Source: Macrophomina tecta
Taxonomy: Eukaryota > Ascomycota > Dothideomycetes > Botryosphaeriales > Botryosphaeriaceae
NCBI GenBank assembly: GCA_024180945.1
Contig: JAKSGN010000013.1
Span: 496,001-560,000 of the forward strand
Reading direction: 5' to 3'
Length of the DNA stretch: 64,000 nucleotides
Positions within the stretch are counted from its first letter, which is position 1. Every line of letters begins with the position of its first letter. A program made the position numbers and the translations under genes. Below the pieces are notes generated by a model, which made no database searches, had not been told where the DNA came from, and saw only the letters and a list, made by a program, of their open reading frames with translations. Below are positions 1 to 13,300 of this stretch, piece after piece.

Positions 1-1298
1 GATTGGTCACAGTAGCTCAAGTAACAGGGGAATGTGGGCGAGCGGCGTACGGGGGTTGAATATGTCCCCGTTCTCAAGTGGTTGTCTCTTCTGCCTGGCG
101 TTGGAGGATCAGGCGCGGGCCCCCGCTAGTTGAGCATCTGAAGCCTCCCGTTGAGCAAGCTCGCTAGCCATTAAAGGGTCGAAAGTAGTAGGCGGTACGA
201 CCATGCTCTTGAACTTGTTTTGGAGCGCAGCGGGCTGCAGACCTGCAATCATCGGGCGATGCCTCATTCGTCGTAGCCGCGTTGTCAGGCCTTTCGGTAC
301 CACACCCGAGAGTTTCGAAGCTGTCGCTAGCAGCTGTAAGCCGTCTCCGACTACTGCTGCAGCTGCGGCGCATCCTGCGCCCCTCTTCCTTGACATTGTT
401 CGTGTACCACACATTGTCGCTCGCACCGGCGCCGTTTTCCGACTGTGGACAACAGAAGGCTTGATGATGCTTGGCCCCTCTTGGTCTTATCCGTGTGTGC
501 CTCAAGTATGTGTGACAATCCCTGTACAGAAACGGACCACCACTAGCAAGGGGATGCACAATTCAGCGGCTCGCATCTCCGCTGGAGATGTTTCCAAGTC
601 CTGCTAGACACTCCGCGGGTAGCCGCCAGCTGTTTCGCGATGCGTACCCGTGGGCCGCATGGTCGGGGCCTGAATCTTCAGGTTGCCTTCCCAGCGCCGG
701 CAATATGTGCTCTGCTTCGTCTGCATCATAATTCACTTTGTGAAGTTTCCGAATGAAGTTACCAATCATGCTGACGTTCTGGAAGACGCGGGTTTGGCGA
801 TACGGCCGTGGGCATTAAATAAAGCGGGTGCGGCTGCCCTCTGCTCAAGGGACCCAAGGTGATTTGCCGTGCCCGTCCTGTCTCTCGGCTTGCCGACAGG
901 GTCACCTCTCGGGAGGCCTGCCGGCTAAGCAGGGACCTTCCCACGTGGAACACGTGTGTTTGAGGCAGCCCGCGTCACACAAACGCCACTGTCCATTAAC
1001 CCATCACATATTGCGCCCTAAACAAAATGTTGCCGTTGTTCTCGACTCTCTCCAGTAGTCACGTGCGTTGTGAACAATGTTCCGATGTAGCAGGGCCGTC
1101 CATAGCGCTCTCTCAATTATAGGGTGTAGCCGGATACCCGATCCCAGAGGCGCCAGTGGAGTGCGTATCCCGTACGGCCGCATGTCATGACTGCAGAGCC
1201 CGTCCCACGGCCTTTTCTCCTGCGTTCCTGAAATAGCGCATGGGATGATGCCAGCGCTTACTCAGACGGCGTCGATCAAGGCTTGTGGTTGCTCTGAT

Positions 1299-1335
1299 CC
1301 TGCGCCAGAGGCATCCTGCGCCAGAGGCATCCTGC
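1299..1335. repeat. 16-bp tandem repeat, about 2.3 copies
   Basis: The unit CCTGCGCCAGAGGCAT occurs at 1299-1314 and again at 1315-1330, followed by a partial third copy starting at 1331. The copies are identical, which suggests a recent duplication. It lies in non-coding DNA. Confidence 0.9.
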
Positions 1336-3778
1336 AGAGCCAGCGCGTCGGCTATTTTGCACGAAGACGTGGAGGCAAATCTTCCTAAGCACACGCACCT
1401 CCGTTACTCGCCGATGAGCCACAGGCGGAAAGCAGAACCCTGAGAGAAAAGGACCAAGAGAGGCGGGCCGTCACCGCTCAAAGTCTTCAGCTCTTAAAAG
1501 TCTCCAACACCCGGTCGCCGCGTCCTTCAACAGGGATATCCCTGTTGCCGCAATCTACTTGCAATCGTCCCAAGCCCTGTGGGATTTATAGGTGGAACAG
1601 CGAAGGGATTGCTGGATTCTTCAGCGCCCGGGCTCTCGAAAAATTTCCGCTGGCACCAAAGGAACGGAAGCCGGTGCGCAGAAGGCGCGCGGGGTCTCCG
1701 GCAACGTGGTTGGGGATGTAGAAGCAGCCATCGCCCTTCGTCCCTCGCTGTATTGGCAGATATACGAGCATATCGGCGGCGCAACACAGATCTAGCAGTC
1801 GCGCTCCACCGTCGCAATGCCTCACGAGATCCAAATGGGCCCATTTTCATGATCGCAGGATCTGGAAGGGTCCGTGAGAGTGATGCTGTCGTCAATGGCA
1901 TGGCTTGTGCGGATAGTGCATGACGCGAGCGATCGTTACGGGACACCGTGCTCTCGTCTAACAAGTGCAAGTGCTCTTTATGAAGCTGCAGCGCCGGGAG
2001 CAGTGACCCCCGCTGGCCAGTTCGCAAGATTGCTAATGTCCGGCACATGAGAGATATGTATAAGCTGTGTCCTCTCATCTTGTGAAAGCTGTACCTGACG
2101 CAGGCGGTGAAGAGTTTTGCGCGCTCTCCTGACGAAATCAAGCGAGCGGATACTGCGTCTAATGGAACGTCCCGGATGATAGGCGCTGAGACTGCCATGG
2201 CGGGAAACAGTGCTCGGTTGACTGGGCCCAGCTCCAGTCTCAACAAGGCGAAGTGGACCGGTCGGGGCCTTTTCCGGAGCATTACTGTGAGAGAGAAGGG
2301 GAGCGGATGTGCGTACAACGCAGGCAAATAATCTTGGGAACCGGGGGGGGCTGGCAATGTCGTTTTCGTGTTCAGGGAGAGGAGAGCAGTCCGTGCAGAC
2401 AGAAATAGGCGCTCCGTGCACTTTCCTATAGATGTTCGCTTCGCGGCGGGAGCTGTCGACACCAGACGCCAGGAATTGCAGCTGATCTGAGGTGCACCAG
2501 GCCTCCAGCCAGGCTGAGGGCGCGAGATTCGCTGTTATGCGCCACTCACGACTCAATGCGATAAAGGGTTCGCCACTGCCCAGAGCGTACGGCCGACGAG
2601 CGGCAGCTCTCCAACGCTTCCTGCGGCCGTGGCGACGGCGGAGGCCGGAGTCGTGAAACGGCTGGCGGGCTGAAGATAGGAACAGGCTGAAGGGCAGCGG
2701 CAGCGGGGACGAGATGATGCGTGACCAGCTCTGGTGCGGCGGGCCGAAGGACGAAAAGCAGACTCACGGCAGCATCCAAGCCTGCCTTGTGACCACGGGT
2801 GCAGCAACACGAAGGGATTGTGCGGGGTCCTAGGGGTGATCGTCCATGGTGTGAGTGGGCAGGACGAGGCGACTGTTCCGCTCCGAGCGATCAGTGACGC
2901 TGGTCCGCCGTCACTTCCGCCAGGCACATCAGGCGACTTGGGAGGCTGAGGGCAGAAGAGCAGTAGCAGCGTCCGGAAGAGTCGAGAAGCAGCCGCAACG
3001 GGCGGCGCGCGGGCCTGGCTCGGTTGGAAAAGAGCGGGTGGTGTTGACGATTCGAGTCATGGCAGGCGAGCAGAGAGGCTCGAGCACGGCAGCGGCACGC
3101 ATCGCAAACGGCCGAAGCGGGCTAGCTTCCGGGCGCGCTGCAGCTGGTGCCAAGCGGGTCGCGGTGGTGGTCGAGGAGCGGTGACGAAGCTTAGCCCTCT
3201 CGGAACACAGGGCTGCGTAGCAGGGAAGATGCTGTGATGTCTGGAGTCCCTGGCGCGAGGGGAGCAAGCGTCGCAGCGGGCGCGAAGGCGCAGGGGGAGG
3301 CCGAGTGGTCGCGGCTGCTGGTGTCAGGATCCGAAAAAAAGGCGGGGCTCGAGGCGAAGCGAGGAGCGGCCAGGCTCCGCGAGGAGATCAAACGGCTGCT
3401 GCTCTGCCCGCCTGGCCCTTGGCCTGTGGCCTCTGCCCGCGTGGCAGCCCGGTCTGCAGGAGCGGAAGTTCAAACGCCTGCTGCGTTTCCAGGCCCGCGC
3501 CCCAGCACGCCCAAAGCAAAACGTCTGGCGTTGTATGTAGCTGCACCATGCCGCCTGGCTGGCCCGCTGCTGCACGCCGCCGCCGCAGCAGCAGGAGCGG
3601 GCGGCAGCGCGAGCAGGTGGAGCAGCACGAGCGCGCGTCGTCGGGCGCCGATGCAGCGCGCTGACAAGTGGCGCCGCCCGCGGTGGTCGGGGGGAGTGGG
3701 AGAGCAACGGCGGCGACGCAGCAGGAGCGCCGGCCTGCATGGGTCTGCCTCTTGCCGTTATCGATAGCACCGCCCGCG

Positions 3779-3820
3779 AGCGCGAGCGCGAGCACGCGCA
3801 CGCGCATGCGCATGCACAGC
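3779..3820. repeat. GC/CA alternating low-complexity tract
   Basis: A run of CGCGAG units turns into alternating GCGCACGCGCATGCGCATGC. It is nearly pure alternating purine-pyrimidine, a sequence type able to adopt left-handed DNA. No gene can be tied to it. Confidence 0.6.
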
Positions 3821-4778
3821 AGCCCGGCAGCGCACAACTCGTGCACCGCCGTCCATCCGCTCTGCCACAGCTGACGCGCGCGCTAGGTGCAAGGCCTCGC
3901 GCCGGCTGCCAGCATGCTTCCGCCATCAGCTGCGCGCAGCAAGACGAGCCGACGCCGCCGCCTCGACGCTACACGCCCTCTAGCAGCCTGCTAGGCACGC
4001 TCGCGGACGGCCCCGCGCTGGTGCAGTGCCCCCGCGGGAATAGCCACGGTGCACCTGGACCGCGTGCCTGGCAGGGCGAAACGCTGCTCGACGCGGCCTA
4101 GCGCAGGTGCCGGTGCGGCTATGAACAGGCGGGTTAAGAGCGTGTGTTAAGACGAGGGATTCCTTGCATTAGCGCTCTCTGGCCGCTCTGCACAGTACCC
4201 CACGAATCGCGCCTTCGGGTCGACGTCGTGTTTCAGATCGCTCGGCTCTCGCTCCTGTCCGGGAAGATCCTCCAGAGGGCAACGATCGCCCGCGAACTGG
4301 TACCTTCGAATAGCCCAGGGTTCTCTTCTTGCCATCCCTTGTAATTAGCTGCCAGGACTTAAAGCAACCGGATCCCATGCGCCATTCCGCAGGGAAGGGT
4401 CCACCCGTAACGTCGAGAGTCTCACCACGAGGGAGCCCGGTGAATAGCACGCCTGTCCGGAGCCTACTATGACACACATCGCCAACTGCATCCGCTCGAG
4501 CGTGTTGGACAGAGGCCAGATGCATATATCAGACGACGTCGCACGGAGTGTAAGTCCGGCCCCAACCATCCCCCACACCCTTCCCTCTCAAGCTGATCCC
4601 TCTGCCCTCCCCGAAGGAGCCCGAGCGCCCCGACAGCCGAACGAGCAGTCGACCGCCCAGTCGCATCGGTGTTGAGCGCTCGCAGTCCACCCGCCGCGGC
4701 CAACCCAGATACCAGCTGTGGCCCTCGCACAAGCAGCCCGCCCAACACAGTCGTGCCCATTTCTCGCAAGAAAAGCAG

Positions 4779-6328
4779 ATGGCCCTCTCCGTCCAGCGCT
4801 CCGCAACCGCCATGGGCGACGCCATCGTCACCAGCGACGCCTACGCCTCTCGCAGCAGGCAGGGTTCGTTGTCGAGAAGGAGGAAGGTCAGCGTGCCCGA
4901 GCTACAGGCTCCTACACCAATGGCCACCCTGCAAGAGGGTTTGATGGATTCCCGTAAGTTGCTGTTGCCCTTGCCCGCTCGGCCGCTTGGCTGACACGCA
5001 CGAAGCCACCATTCCCGGCAGGCCTCCGGCCCCCATCCAGAGACCGCCTGTCAGCCCTGGCCATGAGAGATCTGGCAGCGCTCCTGCAACCCATTGGCGC
5101 GCCAATCCGTTCGGTGATGCCATGCTCTCTTGCGTCACTGGTCCGGCCTTCATTGCGCCGCAACAGAAGCCCATCTCGCCAAGCTCTCAAACGTCCGATT
5201 GCTCCAGGCCCGACGTTGAGAAGAACCTCCCTGCCTTGAAGCCCTTGTCACCCATCCTCAGCCCGACAACCACCGAATCCACCAAGCCAGACCTGAAAGT
5301 CGACACGACTCTCAACCGTAACGACGATGACGACATCCCGCCGCAAGTCCCTCCGAAGTCGCCTTCCCTCTTCAAGAAGAAGTCATCACCGGCTATGCGC
5401 CCGCAAGTCAGGAATGATTCGGCCATGGGCTACGCGAACGGAACCGAGCCACCGACCAACACAACGCCCATCTCTGGTATTCCCGAATGCTCTTCTCCCG
5501 ACACGACTCTGCAAAGACGGGACACCACCCGTGGCCACATCAGGAAGAGGTCGGACCAGTCCATCATGGATCGCGGCAGGCCAGTTGCCAGATCCCGTCG
5601 AGACCGCAGTCGCCAAGGCTCGACAACCAGCTCATCGGAAAAGGAGGGTGCAGATACCTGGAAGCTCCCCAAGGGTGTCTTACTCTCCCGAGCCCCTGCT
5701 GTGTATGCCCCTGCCGAGAGGGAAAAGCTCCGGACCAAGGCCGTTCAGCAAGTCGACAGGTTCGAGGTTCTCTCTTCCAGGGACGTCACGGCCCTTTCAA
5801 AGGTGAGTTTCAGCCGCTGCATCCACCGGTCGGCTTCTTTTACTGATAGTTCGCTAGGAGATGCGCGCCCTTGATGAGCGTTGCGACTACCTTCGCAAAA
5901 CGTACAAGTCCCTCCGCGCCGGCAGGCAAAAGCTTCACGCGCGCATGATCTCTTACCTGAAGAGGAGCGAAACCATTGTTTTCTCGCGCGAGAGCCTGCT
6001 CAAGCAGGAAGAAGCTCTCGTGGAGCTCGACTTGTCCATTGACGACTGGATGGCCAAAATCGAGCAGGCCGAGAACCGCAGGCTCCGGATCCGCCAGAAA
6101 CTGCTCGAGCACCTGGCAGCAGCCATGGCTCTGCCCCCGACGACACCCGTGAGCGATGCGGCAGAAGCCACGCCGCCCCGCAGCCCGATCAAGGCCGAGG
6201 GTGTGGACAGTCCCACACGCATTGACCGCAAGGACGTCGAATCGATCCGGATCTATGCAGACGGTCATGTGCTCAATCTCTTCTCCGACATTGAGCAAGC
6301 CATCGGCAAAATGTGCGAGGCTTGTTGA
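4779..6328 (+). CDS. Uds1-domain (up-regulated during septation) protein
   Basis: Exons are 4779-4953, 5006-5802 and 5858-6328, giving 480 residues. Intron 1 (52 nt) has donor GTAAGT, branch CTGAC and acceptor AAG at 5005. The CAG acceptor at 5021 would break the frame, so I chose 5005, which gives a junction reading DSPTIPGRP. Intron 2 has donor GTGAGT and acceptor TAG. Residues 1-210 are Ser/Pro-rich and probably disordered, with a run of acidic residues and PPQVPPKSP-type proline motifs. The conserved part starts near residue 215 (LPKGVLLSRAPAVYAPAERE) and continues as a helical segment to about residue 415 (YLRKTYKSLRAGRQKLHARM, then EEALVELDLSIDDW). This matches my memory of the fungal Uds1 family, named after an S. 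pombe septation gene. The biochemical role is unknown; a part in septation or cell polarity is inferred from family name only. Confidence 0.85.
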
Positions 6329-9172
6329 GTCAAATCCGCGCTGTATACGAACCCCCTTCCTTGTTAGCTCAGACGCTCCCACTTACACATACCTACCTTA
6401 ATTTCTATTCGTGGCTTTGCTTTTGGAGTCCTGGCACCGCCCCAGCGTTACTTTTTCTTTCCTTTACGTCCCGATAACGGCCGCATCTTTTGCTTTCTTT
6501 TCAACCGTATCCAGTTGTTGCTTGCTCTCTTTTCTTTCGTGGCGATACCCCAACCGTGTCATCCTCCTCATTTCCGGCGCACATGGTGGCTAGATGTTCT
6601 TTGGTTGGTTGCGGGCGTTGGGCATGTCTTGGCCCGCCCCTTTAGACAGTACTGGTAGCTGTTCGAAACATGGAAAAGCGATGATGCTCATTTGTCAACC
6701 GAAATCACGATAGCGCAAGCGAGGTGGTGATTGTCTACGCATTTTCCTCTTGGCCTGGGCGAGAAGCGAGAGCCCCTCCCGCAGCCTAACTTGAAGGGGG
6801 TACCGGAGTGGTCAGCCGATGCGTCGCTACAGGGTTTGCGCAGGGAAGGGGTTCGCGATAGCTCTATCACTGGATTATGACGACATGTGACATCGCTGGA
6901 CGACGGGACGGGTGGCTAATGAGCGGCAGGACGAGGCAGAGTGTCAAAGCGTTTGAGGTTGAGTGAGAGTGGGGAGTCAAGACTCGGTAAGAGGATCTGG
7001 GCAGCGGAACAATAGTTGTTCCGCGGCTAAGTGGAGCGCAGTCCGCTGGCGGAGGCGCTTCACAAGGCGTGGAGTTGATTCCGCCCCTCGCCCTCTCCGT
7101 CCCTTCGTGTTGGTGTTGCCTTCCTCCGCCCAACCACCGGAGAATGTTGCGCGCTACCGCACCCCCAGCGTCGCAGATTTTCACCCACAACTTCATCCAC
7201 CGCTCCGCCGTTACCCTAACAACCCCCCTTGTGCATAAAATCTCCGAACGCTGGCCCCAACTGATCACGTCCCATCAATTCGGGCTATGAGAACACTGAC
7301 CGCTCCTCACCGCCTCCGTACGCCCGCGCATCGCGGTGCATCTTGGGGACCGCGCTCCTGTTAACCGAATCAGCCGCAATACTCTTTGCGTCGACGCCAC
7401 CATTCCTTTCGGGCAGAGTCTGCAGTTAATCCAGATACCACTCCGACTCAAATGGGAAAGCAAAGGGGGGCAAGCACACCGGGCAGGCTTCTCAGCCGTC
7501 CCTCAACCAGGCATCATCGCCGCGTATCTATTTATTCATCAACGCCACGCTTCGATGGACGTGTATCAAGGGTCTGCGCATAAAGCCCAATGCGCGCGGT
7601 TGAGTGGGAACTGCAACACCGACACGGCATGGCGGCGACCCGTTATCATCGTAAATCCGGTCGGCTATTGGTGGTAGTGAGAAAAAAAAAATGTACAACG
7701 GATAGAGTCTTCCGACACTCCCCGTGCATTCAGGCTCTGTGAATTTGCTGGCCATCCGCAAATGCCGATCAAACACTTTGCTCAATTTTTCGTCCATATC
7801 GAGCCCAGCTCTGCGCCGTGAAGCACTCCCTCCAAGTTATGCCGAGCTGTTCATGTGTACTCCAGAGATGTCGGGCCTATTGTCTGAGTCGTTGCAGGAT
7901 TTCCCCTACTGCAACTCCATCGAAAGCGCCGACCATCTTCCCATCTGATGTTGCTCCCGCTCTCTCGCTGTCCGAGCTCTCAACAAGCTCCACCGGGTCC
8001 CGCCAGCGCTCGTTCCCTCTGGCGGGAGTTACGATCGATCCGCCGCTGCAATGCACCACAGCCGCCGTCCATCATCAATACCCACCGGTGGGGTATTGCA
8101 CGATTCAAGAATTTTGTGCTCATAATGGATCACATGACATGCCGACCGAACTCTCGGGTGAACCCTTCCAGGGACAGCCGCAGTTGTTGCAAGGACCAGG
8201 CAGGCCTGGTGCCCGTTATCCGGCCTTCCACCCGTACCCGAGGGCTCGGCCCGTTCATTCCCGAGCTAACGGCGTGCCGCGGCCCAACCAGCCGTACTAG
8301 TCCTGTGTCAAAAAGCATCGCGGCAGTCCTCTGAATCATGGAATTGAAGCAGTCGTCTAGGCATCAGTGTAGTCAGCTTGCCTAAATGTCCGTTCCTGTT
8401 GCAATGCATCGATTCTCCATGCATTCTGGCACCTGCCGTCACAGTACGTTTGTCACACTCCTCGGTCTCGTATCCGGCCACCTGAGAAAGTCCTTCACGC
8501 ACTCCGCGCTGTAAGGAGTAACACGGATTCGACTCAAAGCCGCAAATCCCCACGGCACCATACGCGTTAAAAGGGAAAAAGAGGAACGAGAAAACTGATC
8601 ACGCGTCTGCGCGTATGTACCGGGAAAAGCAGAGAACAGCAGCCGCTGTGTAGGAAAAACTGGGCCAATACCATACCTCTCGGCCTACTCAACCCGTACG
8701 AAACAGCAGCTGAAGGCGAAAGCTGCCTGCTTTGTCCGCGAGGAAGATCTCTCGCGTATCACACTCCAAGACTTTTTGCCAATGCTTAGCATTGAAGTCG
8801 CCCGTCACATTGGGGGGTTGTGTTGACGCTTTGCCGATCCCAGTTCAGACGAATTAAACCGGCCCGACGCCGACTCGCGGGCCCCATTGGCTGTCCTCGC
8901 CTTTTATTTACCCTCGCTCCTTCCTTATACATGTAAGCGAGAAGCGAACGTCTCCGACAGGAGGCGACGCCCAATGAGACGCGTCCATACGCGAACAAAT
9001 AAGAATAGCACTTTAGGGCGACTCGAACACCCCTGTTCCACCAACAACCCGCCGTCGGCCGAATCGGTATTAAGGCAGGGTGCCTTGGTACAGCACCAGC
9101 GTCACTTGTTCGTCGACACATGCATGCCTTGCAGAGAGAGAGAGAGAGAGAGAGAGGGAGGGAGAGAAAGAC

Positions 9173-9211
<39 letters not shown>

Positions 9212-10394
9212 TTCTTGCCTCAGCCAAAAATCGTATGATGGATTAACGCCTTGCATGCACTTCCTCAAACCGACAAACGAGCTGACAAAGCACTAGATCT
9301 CCCTTTGTAGCACGCCAACCAACCCATGACTTAAGTACAGAGCCACCCACCATTTTCCGTATTAGACCACCGGGAAGAGGATCGAGGAAGCGGAAAATGA
9401 AGCCGCTGTTCCTCGAGCCAACCCGTCGATCAGCAGCATCCCTCCATGACCCCCAGGAAATGATGCAAAAGAACTCCAGATCTCCTTTTGGGATATGCAG
9501 CAGGGAAGCTAGATTTCGGCCTCGTCCACCTCCTCGTCCAATCCTCTCACAACAGACAATCACTCCGCAGTACGCACCATCACGCGCAGAGACTACGCTC
9601 CTGCACCCCTCCCCTTCCGACTACTTCCCCCGACCAACCAAGGCCGAACCAGTCAAGGATGACCCAAGTCAAGAAGACGAAAGGAAGCGAAATTAATAAC
9701 TTCCCCAATCAAAAAAACGGGTCCGTCGCCCCGTCCATTGGCTGCGTTCCGCATTACACACAACCACACACCCTAAAAACCCATCTCATCCTATGCCTTT
9801 GAATGGAAGTGCAGGGAACGGTCCGCGTTCGCGTGTCTTGAATTTACGTAGATTGTGTTGTTGCCGCACCACCTCAGCTGATTCTCGTTCCTGCCAGGTT
9901 TCATCCTGCTCCCCCTTAGCCTCCGGAGGAAAGGAAGCTAGAAGAAAAAAGTACTAAAAGGAATCCTTCTACTTCACCTTGCACAAAAGAAAATGATCTT
10001 TGTCTTGTCGGTGTGTGGTATTTGGAGAGAGCCCCCGTACACGTGTCGATCTAAGGTCACAACAAACGAAAATATACAAAAAAGATGTGTCGGATATCTG
10101 TCCATCTCAGCATTCTCCCCGTGAGAACATTCCCAAAAAGTAATCCAGCGGGTCAAAGGGATCGTCCTTTGGCGTTTGTGAGTCGTGAGCGCGGTCAAAT
10201 CTCGTTCCCCCAAAAGCAGTCAATCCTATGACCCATTAACCCTCCCCACATTTATCCACCATTACTAACGCCGGTAGTAGTAGATCGTGTCTCCAGTATG
10301 ATGGAGGTGATGAGATGCGCGGTCTTGTCCCCGCTTCGACTCCGGTCATCTGCCCTTCTCCACACTAGCTTCGTTTTCGCTTGTCCCCGTCTCT
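6329..10394. other. 4-kb intergenic region without a convincing gene
   Basis: It holds the 3' region of the Uds1-domain gene and the 3' region of the minus-strand coiled-coil gene, so the two genes converge. Open frames at 6867-7268 (minus), 7818-8300 (plus) and 8786-9268 (minus) lack recognisable domains; the last one is an artefact of the microsatellite, read as Thr-His repeats. A non-coding RNA cannot be excluded from sequence alone. Confidence 0.55.
9133..9207. repeat. compound (AG)n-(GT)n microsatellite
   Basis: An AG dinucleotide run covers about 9133-9157, followed by a short imperfect purine stretch, then a perfect GT run covering about 9174-9207 (17 units). It should be highly polymorphic between isolates. 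Confidence 0.95.
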
Positions 10395-13300
10395 TCACAG
10401 ACCCATTCTCCTCTTCATCCTTCCTCCCCAGGAGAGCTTATCGTTTTCAATATCGCTGACGATGCCTCTGACCCGGTGACCGCTGCCGGCGCTTCCGCTG
10501 TCAGTGCTACCGCGAGTGTCTGGCCTCCGACCCTTTGTCAGCGTACCACTGCGCGACTTCTGCGCCGTCGATGCCGGCGACGCTGTTAGAGCGGCGGCGT
10601 TGGGGCTGGCGAAGTTGCGGGTGCGGACCGGTGTCAGAGCGTTGCTCGATTCCTCGTTCATGACTTTCCACGTTCTCGACTCGATGTCGAAGACGACGTC
10701 GCCACTTCTCTGGCCGTTGGGTCCACTGGGCCGCACGTCCACCGACGGGCGCTCCTCCGGGACACGGTTGACGCTGAGGCCCGCCTTCTGCATGCCGTGG
10801 GCTGCCTGTTGTTGATGTCGCGGCTTGTTCCATGACACTTGACCACTCGTCTTCTGGTTCTTGGAGCTCCATTGGAAGACGCGACGGAACACGTTCCCGC
10901 TCTTCTTCTGTGGCGCCACAAATCTATACAAGTGAGACACGTCAGCGCTGACTCAATCAGGGTATTCAAAGCCCAACGAAACGAAGACATACTGAGGTTG
11001 TCGCGAACCAAGCCGTTGCAACTCCATCTCGCTGGCCTTCAGATTCTTCCGTAGCATCGACTCAGACTGACGAAGTCCTCTTAGTTGGACAACAGTCTCA
11101 TCACGGAGCATCCGAACACGCTCAACTTCCCTAGCCCATTGCTCTAGCTCCTCATCACCTTCGGTGGAGCGATGCGATGAGGCTCTCGATACGGGCCGGG
11201 CCTCTTCCGAGATCATGGTAGAGGATCTCTTCATCTTGGGAGGAGTGTTGGGGAGTGGCTTGCCGTCAGACTGGGTAGTACGCTCATCTTCTCCCGTCCA
11301 TTCCTTCAGCACTTCAAGGTGGGCACCCCGCTCCCTCAGCTCTTTGACCACGGTCTGGAAAGCAACCTTGGTCTCACGGAGGACGCGCAGCTCAACCTCG
11401 ATAGACTCCATACCTTGGGCGAACTCCTCATTGGCCTGGTTGAGATCGCCAATCCATCTGTCCTTGGACCGCAGCTCGCTGGCGAGGCTGGACTCGTGGC
11501 TCCGAAGTGTCTCGATATCGTGATCCTTCCTCTCGATCTCCGAGCTTAGAGAACTGTTCTCCTCTTGGAGCCTGCGAATCTCATCTTCGGTCATCGACAG
11601 CTTCTTCTGGTACTTCTCCCGGAGCTCTTCGGCGGCGGTCAATCTGGCGTTAGTCTCTTCGTCAACGTCGGCCCGAGACTCGGCGAGGAAAGTCTCAAGC
11701 TCCTCGTTCGCCTTCTTCACAGCGGTGAGTTCCTCCTCGGCGACCGCGATGCGCGCCTCAAGCTTTCCCTCGACGCGCTTAGCCTCGAGAACAAAGGCGC
11801 GGAGCTTGGCGACTTCTTCCTCCGCCGCCGATAGTTTTGCCTGGAGATTTATTTCGTTAGTCTCAGCAACCAAAAGCTTTGTCCTATTCGCGCGGACCGT
11901 TGCTTCAAGGTTTGCTCTGGACTTGAGGGCCATGCTAAGATCGGATTCCACATGGGCTTTGGAGAGTTTCAGGGCACGCACATCACCTCTGAGGCCATCG
12001 TTCGCCTTCTGCGACAGTTCCAACTGCTCCTTCAACTCCATCCTCGACTTCTCGGCTGACTCGAGTTTCCTCCTGGTTAGTTGGAGATCAGAGTGCAAGC
12101 TACCTGTAGTGTCTTTCAATCGCGCCAGGTTTGCTTCCAATTCCTCCTTCGATTTCCTCAGTCTCTCCAACTCCTCGATGGCTTCCGGGTTCTTCTGCTC
12201 CTCGATATCCAGCTGGCGGAGTGCTTCGCGCAGTTGGTTCTGCAGGCTGCGCCGCGACTTCAGGAGCTCCTGAACCTGTTCCTTAAGCTGGGTCTCTTCG
12301 GTGTTGCGGCTTTCAATCTTCGCACGCATGCGCTGGATCTCTTGCTGGAGACGGGCCTTGGTCTGCTCGAGCTGGTTGACATCCCACTGCAGAGCGGTGC
12401 GTGCCTGGATCTGGTCCTGCAGCTTCTGCTCCGTCTCCTTCTTCGATTCCTGCAGGTTCCTCATGTCCTCGTACATGCTGTTCTTGGACGATTCGGCGAC
12501 TTCGAGTTGTTTCTCCAGGACAGTCATGGCACCACTAGCGGCTTGTATCTTGGCAGTTAGCTCTCTCGCAGCATCCTCAAAGAATGCGACAGTTTGCTGA
12601 AGAGCGTCGGCGCTCTCCTGGCCATGCTTGAGTTCATCGCGGAGCCTCGCAATGTCGGCTTCCTTGGACGCAAGTTTTTGCTGCAGCTCGGCATGTGACC
12701 GGTCAGAGAATGCAAGCTTCTTGCGAACGGAGGAAAGCTCTTCTTGAAGTGCCAGGCGCTCACGTTCCAGCGACTTCAGTTGAAGCTTGCAGCCAGAGAG
12801 ATCTTCTTCGATGTGGGACCAAGATTCCTCGAGCTCGGTGATGCGAGCATGGCTCCGCTCGCATTCGCTTTCTAGCTCAGCGATCCGGGCCTTGTGCTCT
12901 TCAAGTTCGGCGCGAAGGTTCTCTTCGGTTTTTGACGAGAACACGAGCTTTTCCTGGGTGGTGCGGAGTTGCAACTCAAGACGAGACTTCTCTTCCTCCA
13001 GAGTGCGGACCTTGGCTTCGTAGTCGTGGACCATGTGCTCCAGGGAGGTGTTGGACTTCTCCAAGTTCCGCACATGATTTTGGCTTTGCTCAAAGTCCTC
13101 CTGCAGGGAAGCTATACGGGAGCGGCAGAGCAGCAATGCGTGGTCGGACTCCTTCTTCGCCTTGATCAAGCGCTCGTTGGCTGTTCGGATCTCGGTGAGG
13201 TCAGCGACAATGTCAGACGGCCGCCGTGGATGAGTCTGGGAGGTGCGGCTCGAGGTCCTAGTAGGCGGGGAGGGCGGGGGTGTCGAAGGAGGTGAGGTCA

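Larger units (their letters stand above)
1..4778. other. gene-poor GC-rich region
   Basis: I see no convincing gene here. Open frames exist on both strands, the longest at 1527-2462 on the minus strand, but they overlap each other in several frames, are rich in Arg, Ala, Ser and Pro, and show no domain or splice structure I recognise. The stretch about 2900-4100 is very GC-rich and open in most frames, as expected of composition alone. A 16-bp tandem repeat lies at 1299-1335 and an alternating GC/CA run near 3779-3820. The last part holds the promoter and 5' UTR of the gene starting at 4779. Confidence 0.6.

Noticed and set aside
109..559. Two overlapping minus-strand frames near the window start
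   Set aside because: Ala/Arg-rich with no match to any family I know. A remnant of a gene or mobile element cannot be shown.
1527..2462. 311-codon open frame on the minus strand
   Set aside because: No domain, no splice context and overlapping frames of similar length on both strands; composition fits chance in GC-rich DNA.
3234..3926. Long frames on both strands
   Set aside because: Region is open in nearly all frames because of extreme GC content; products are Ala/Arg repeats.
8786..9268. Minus-strand frame with a Thr-His repeat
   Set aside because: The repeat is just the GT microsatellite read in frame.
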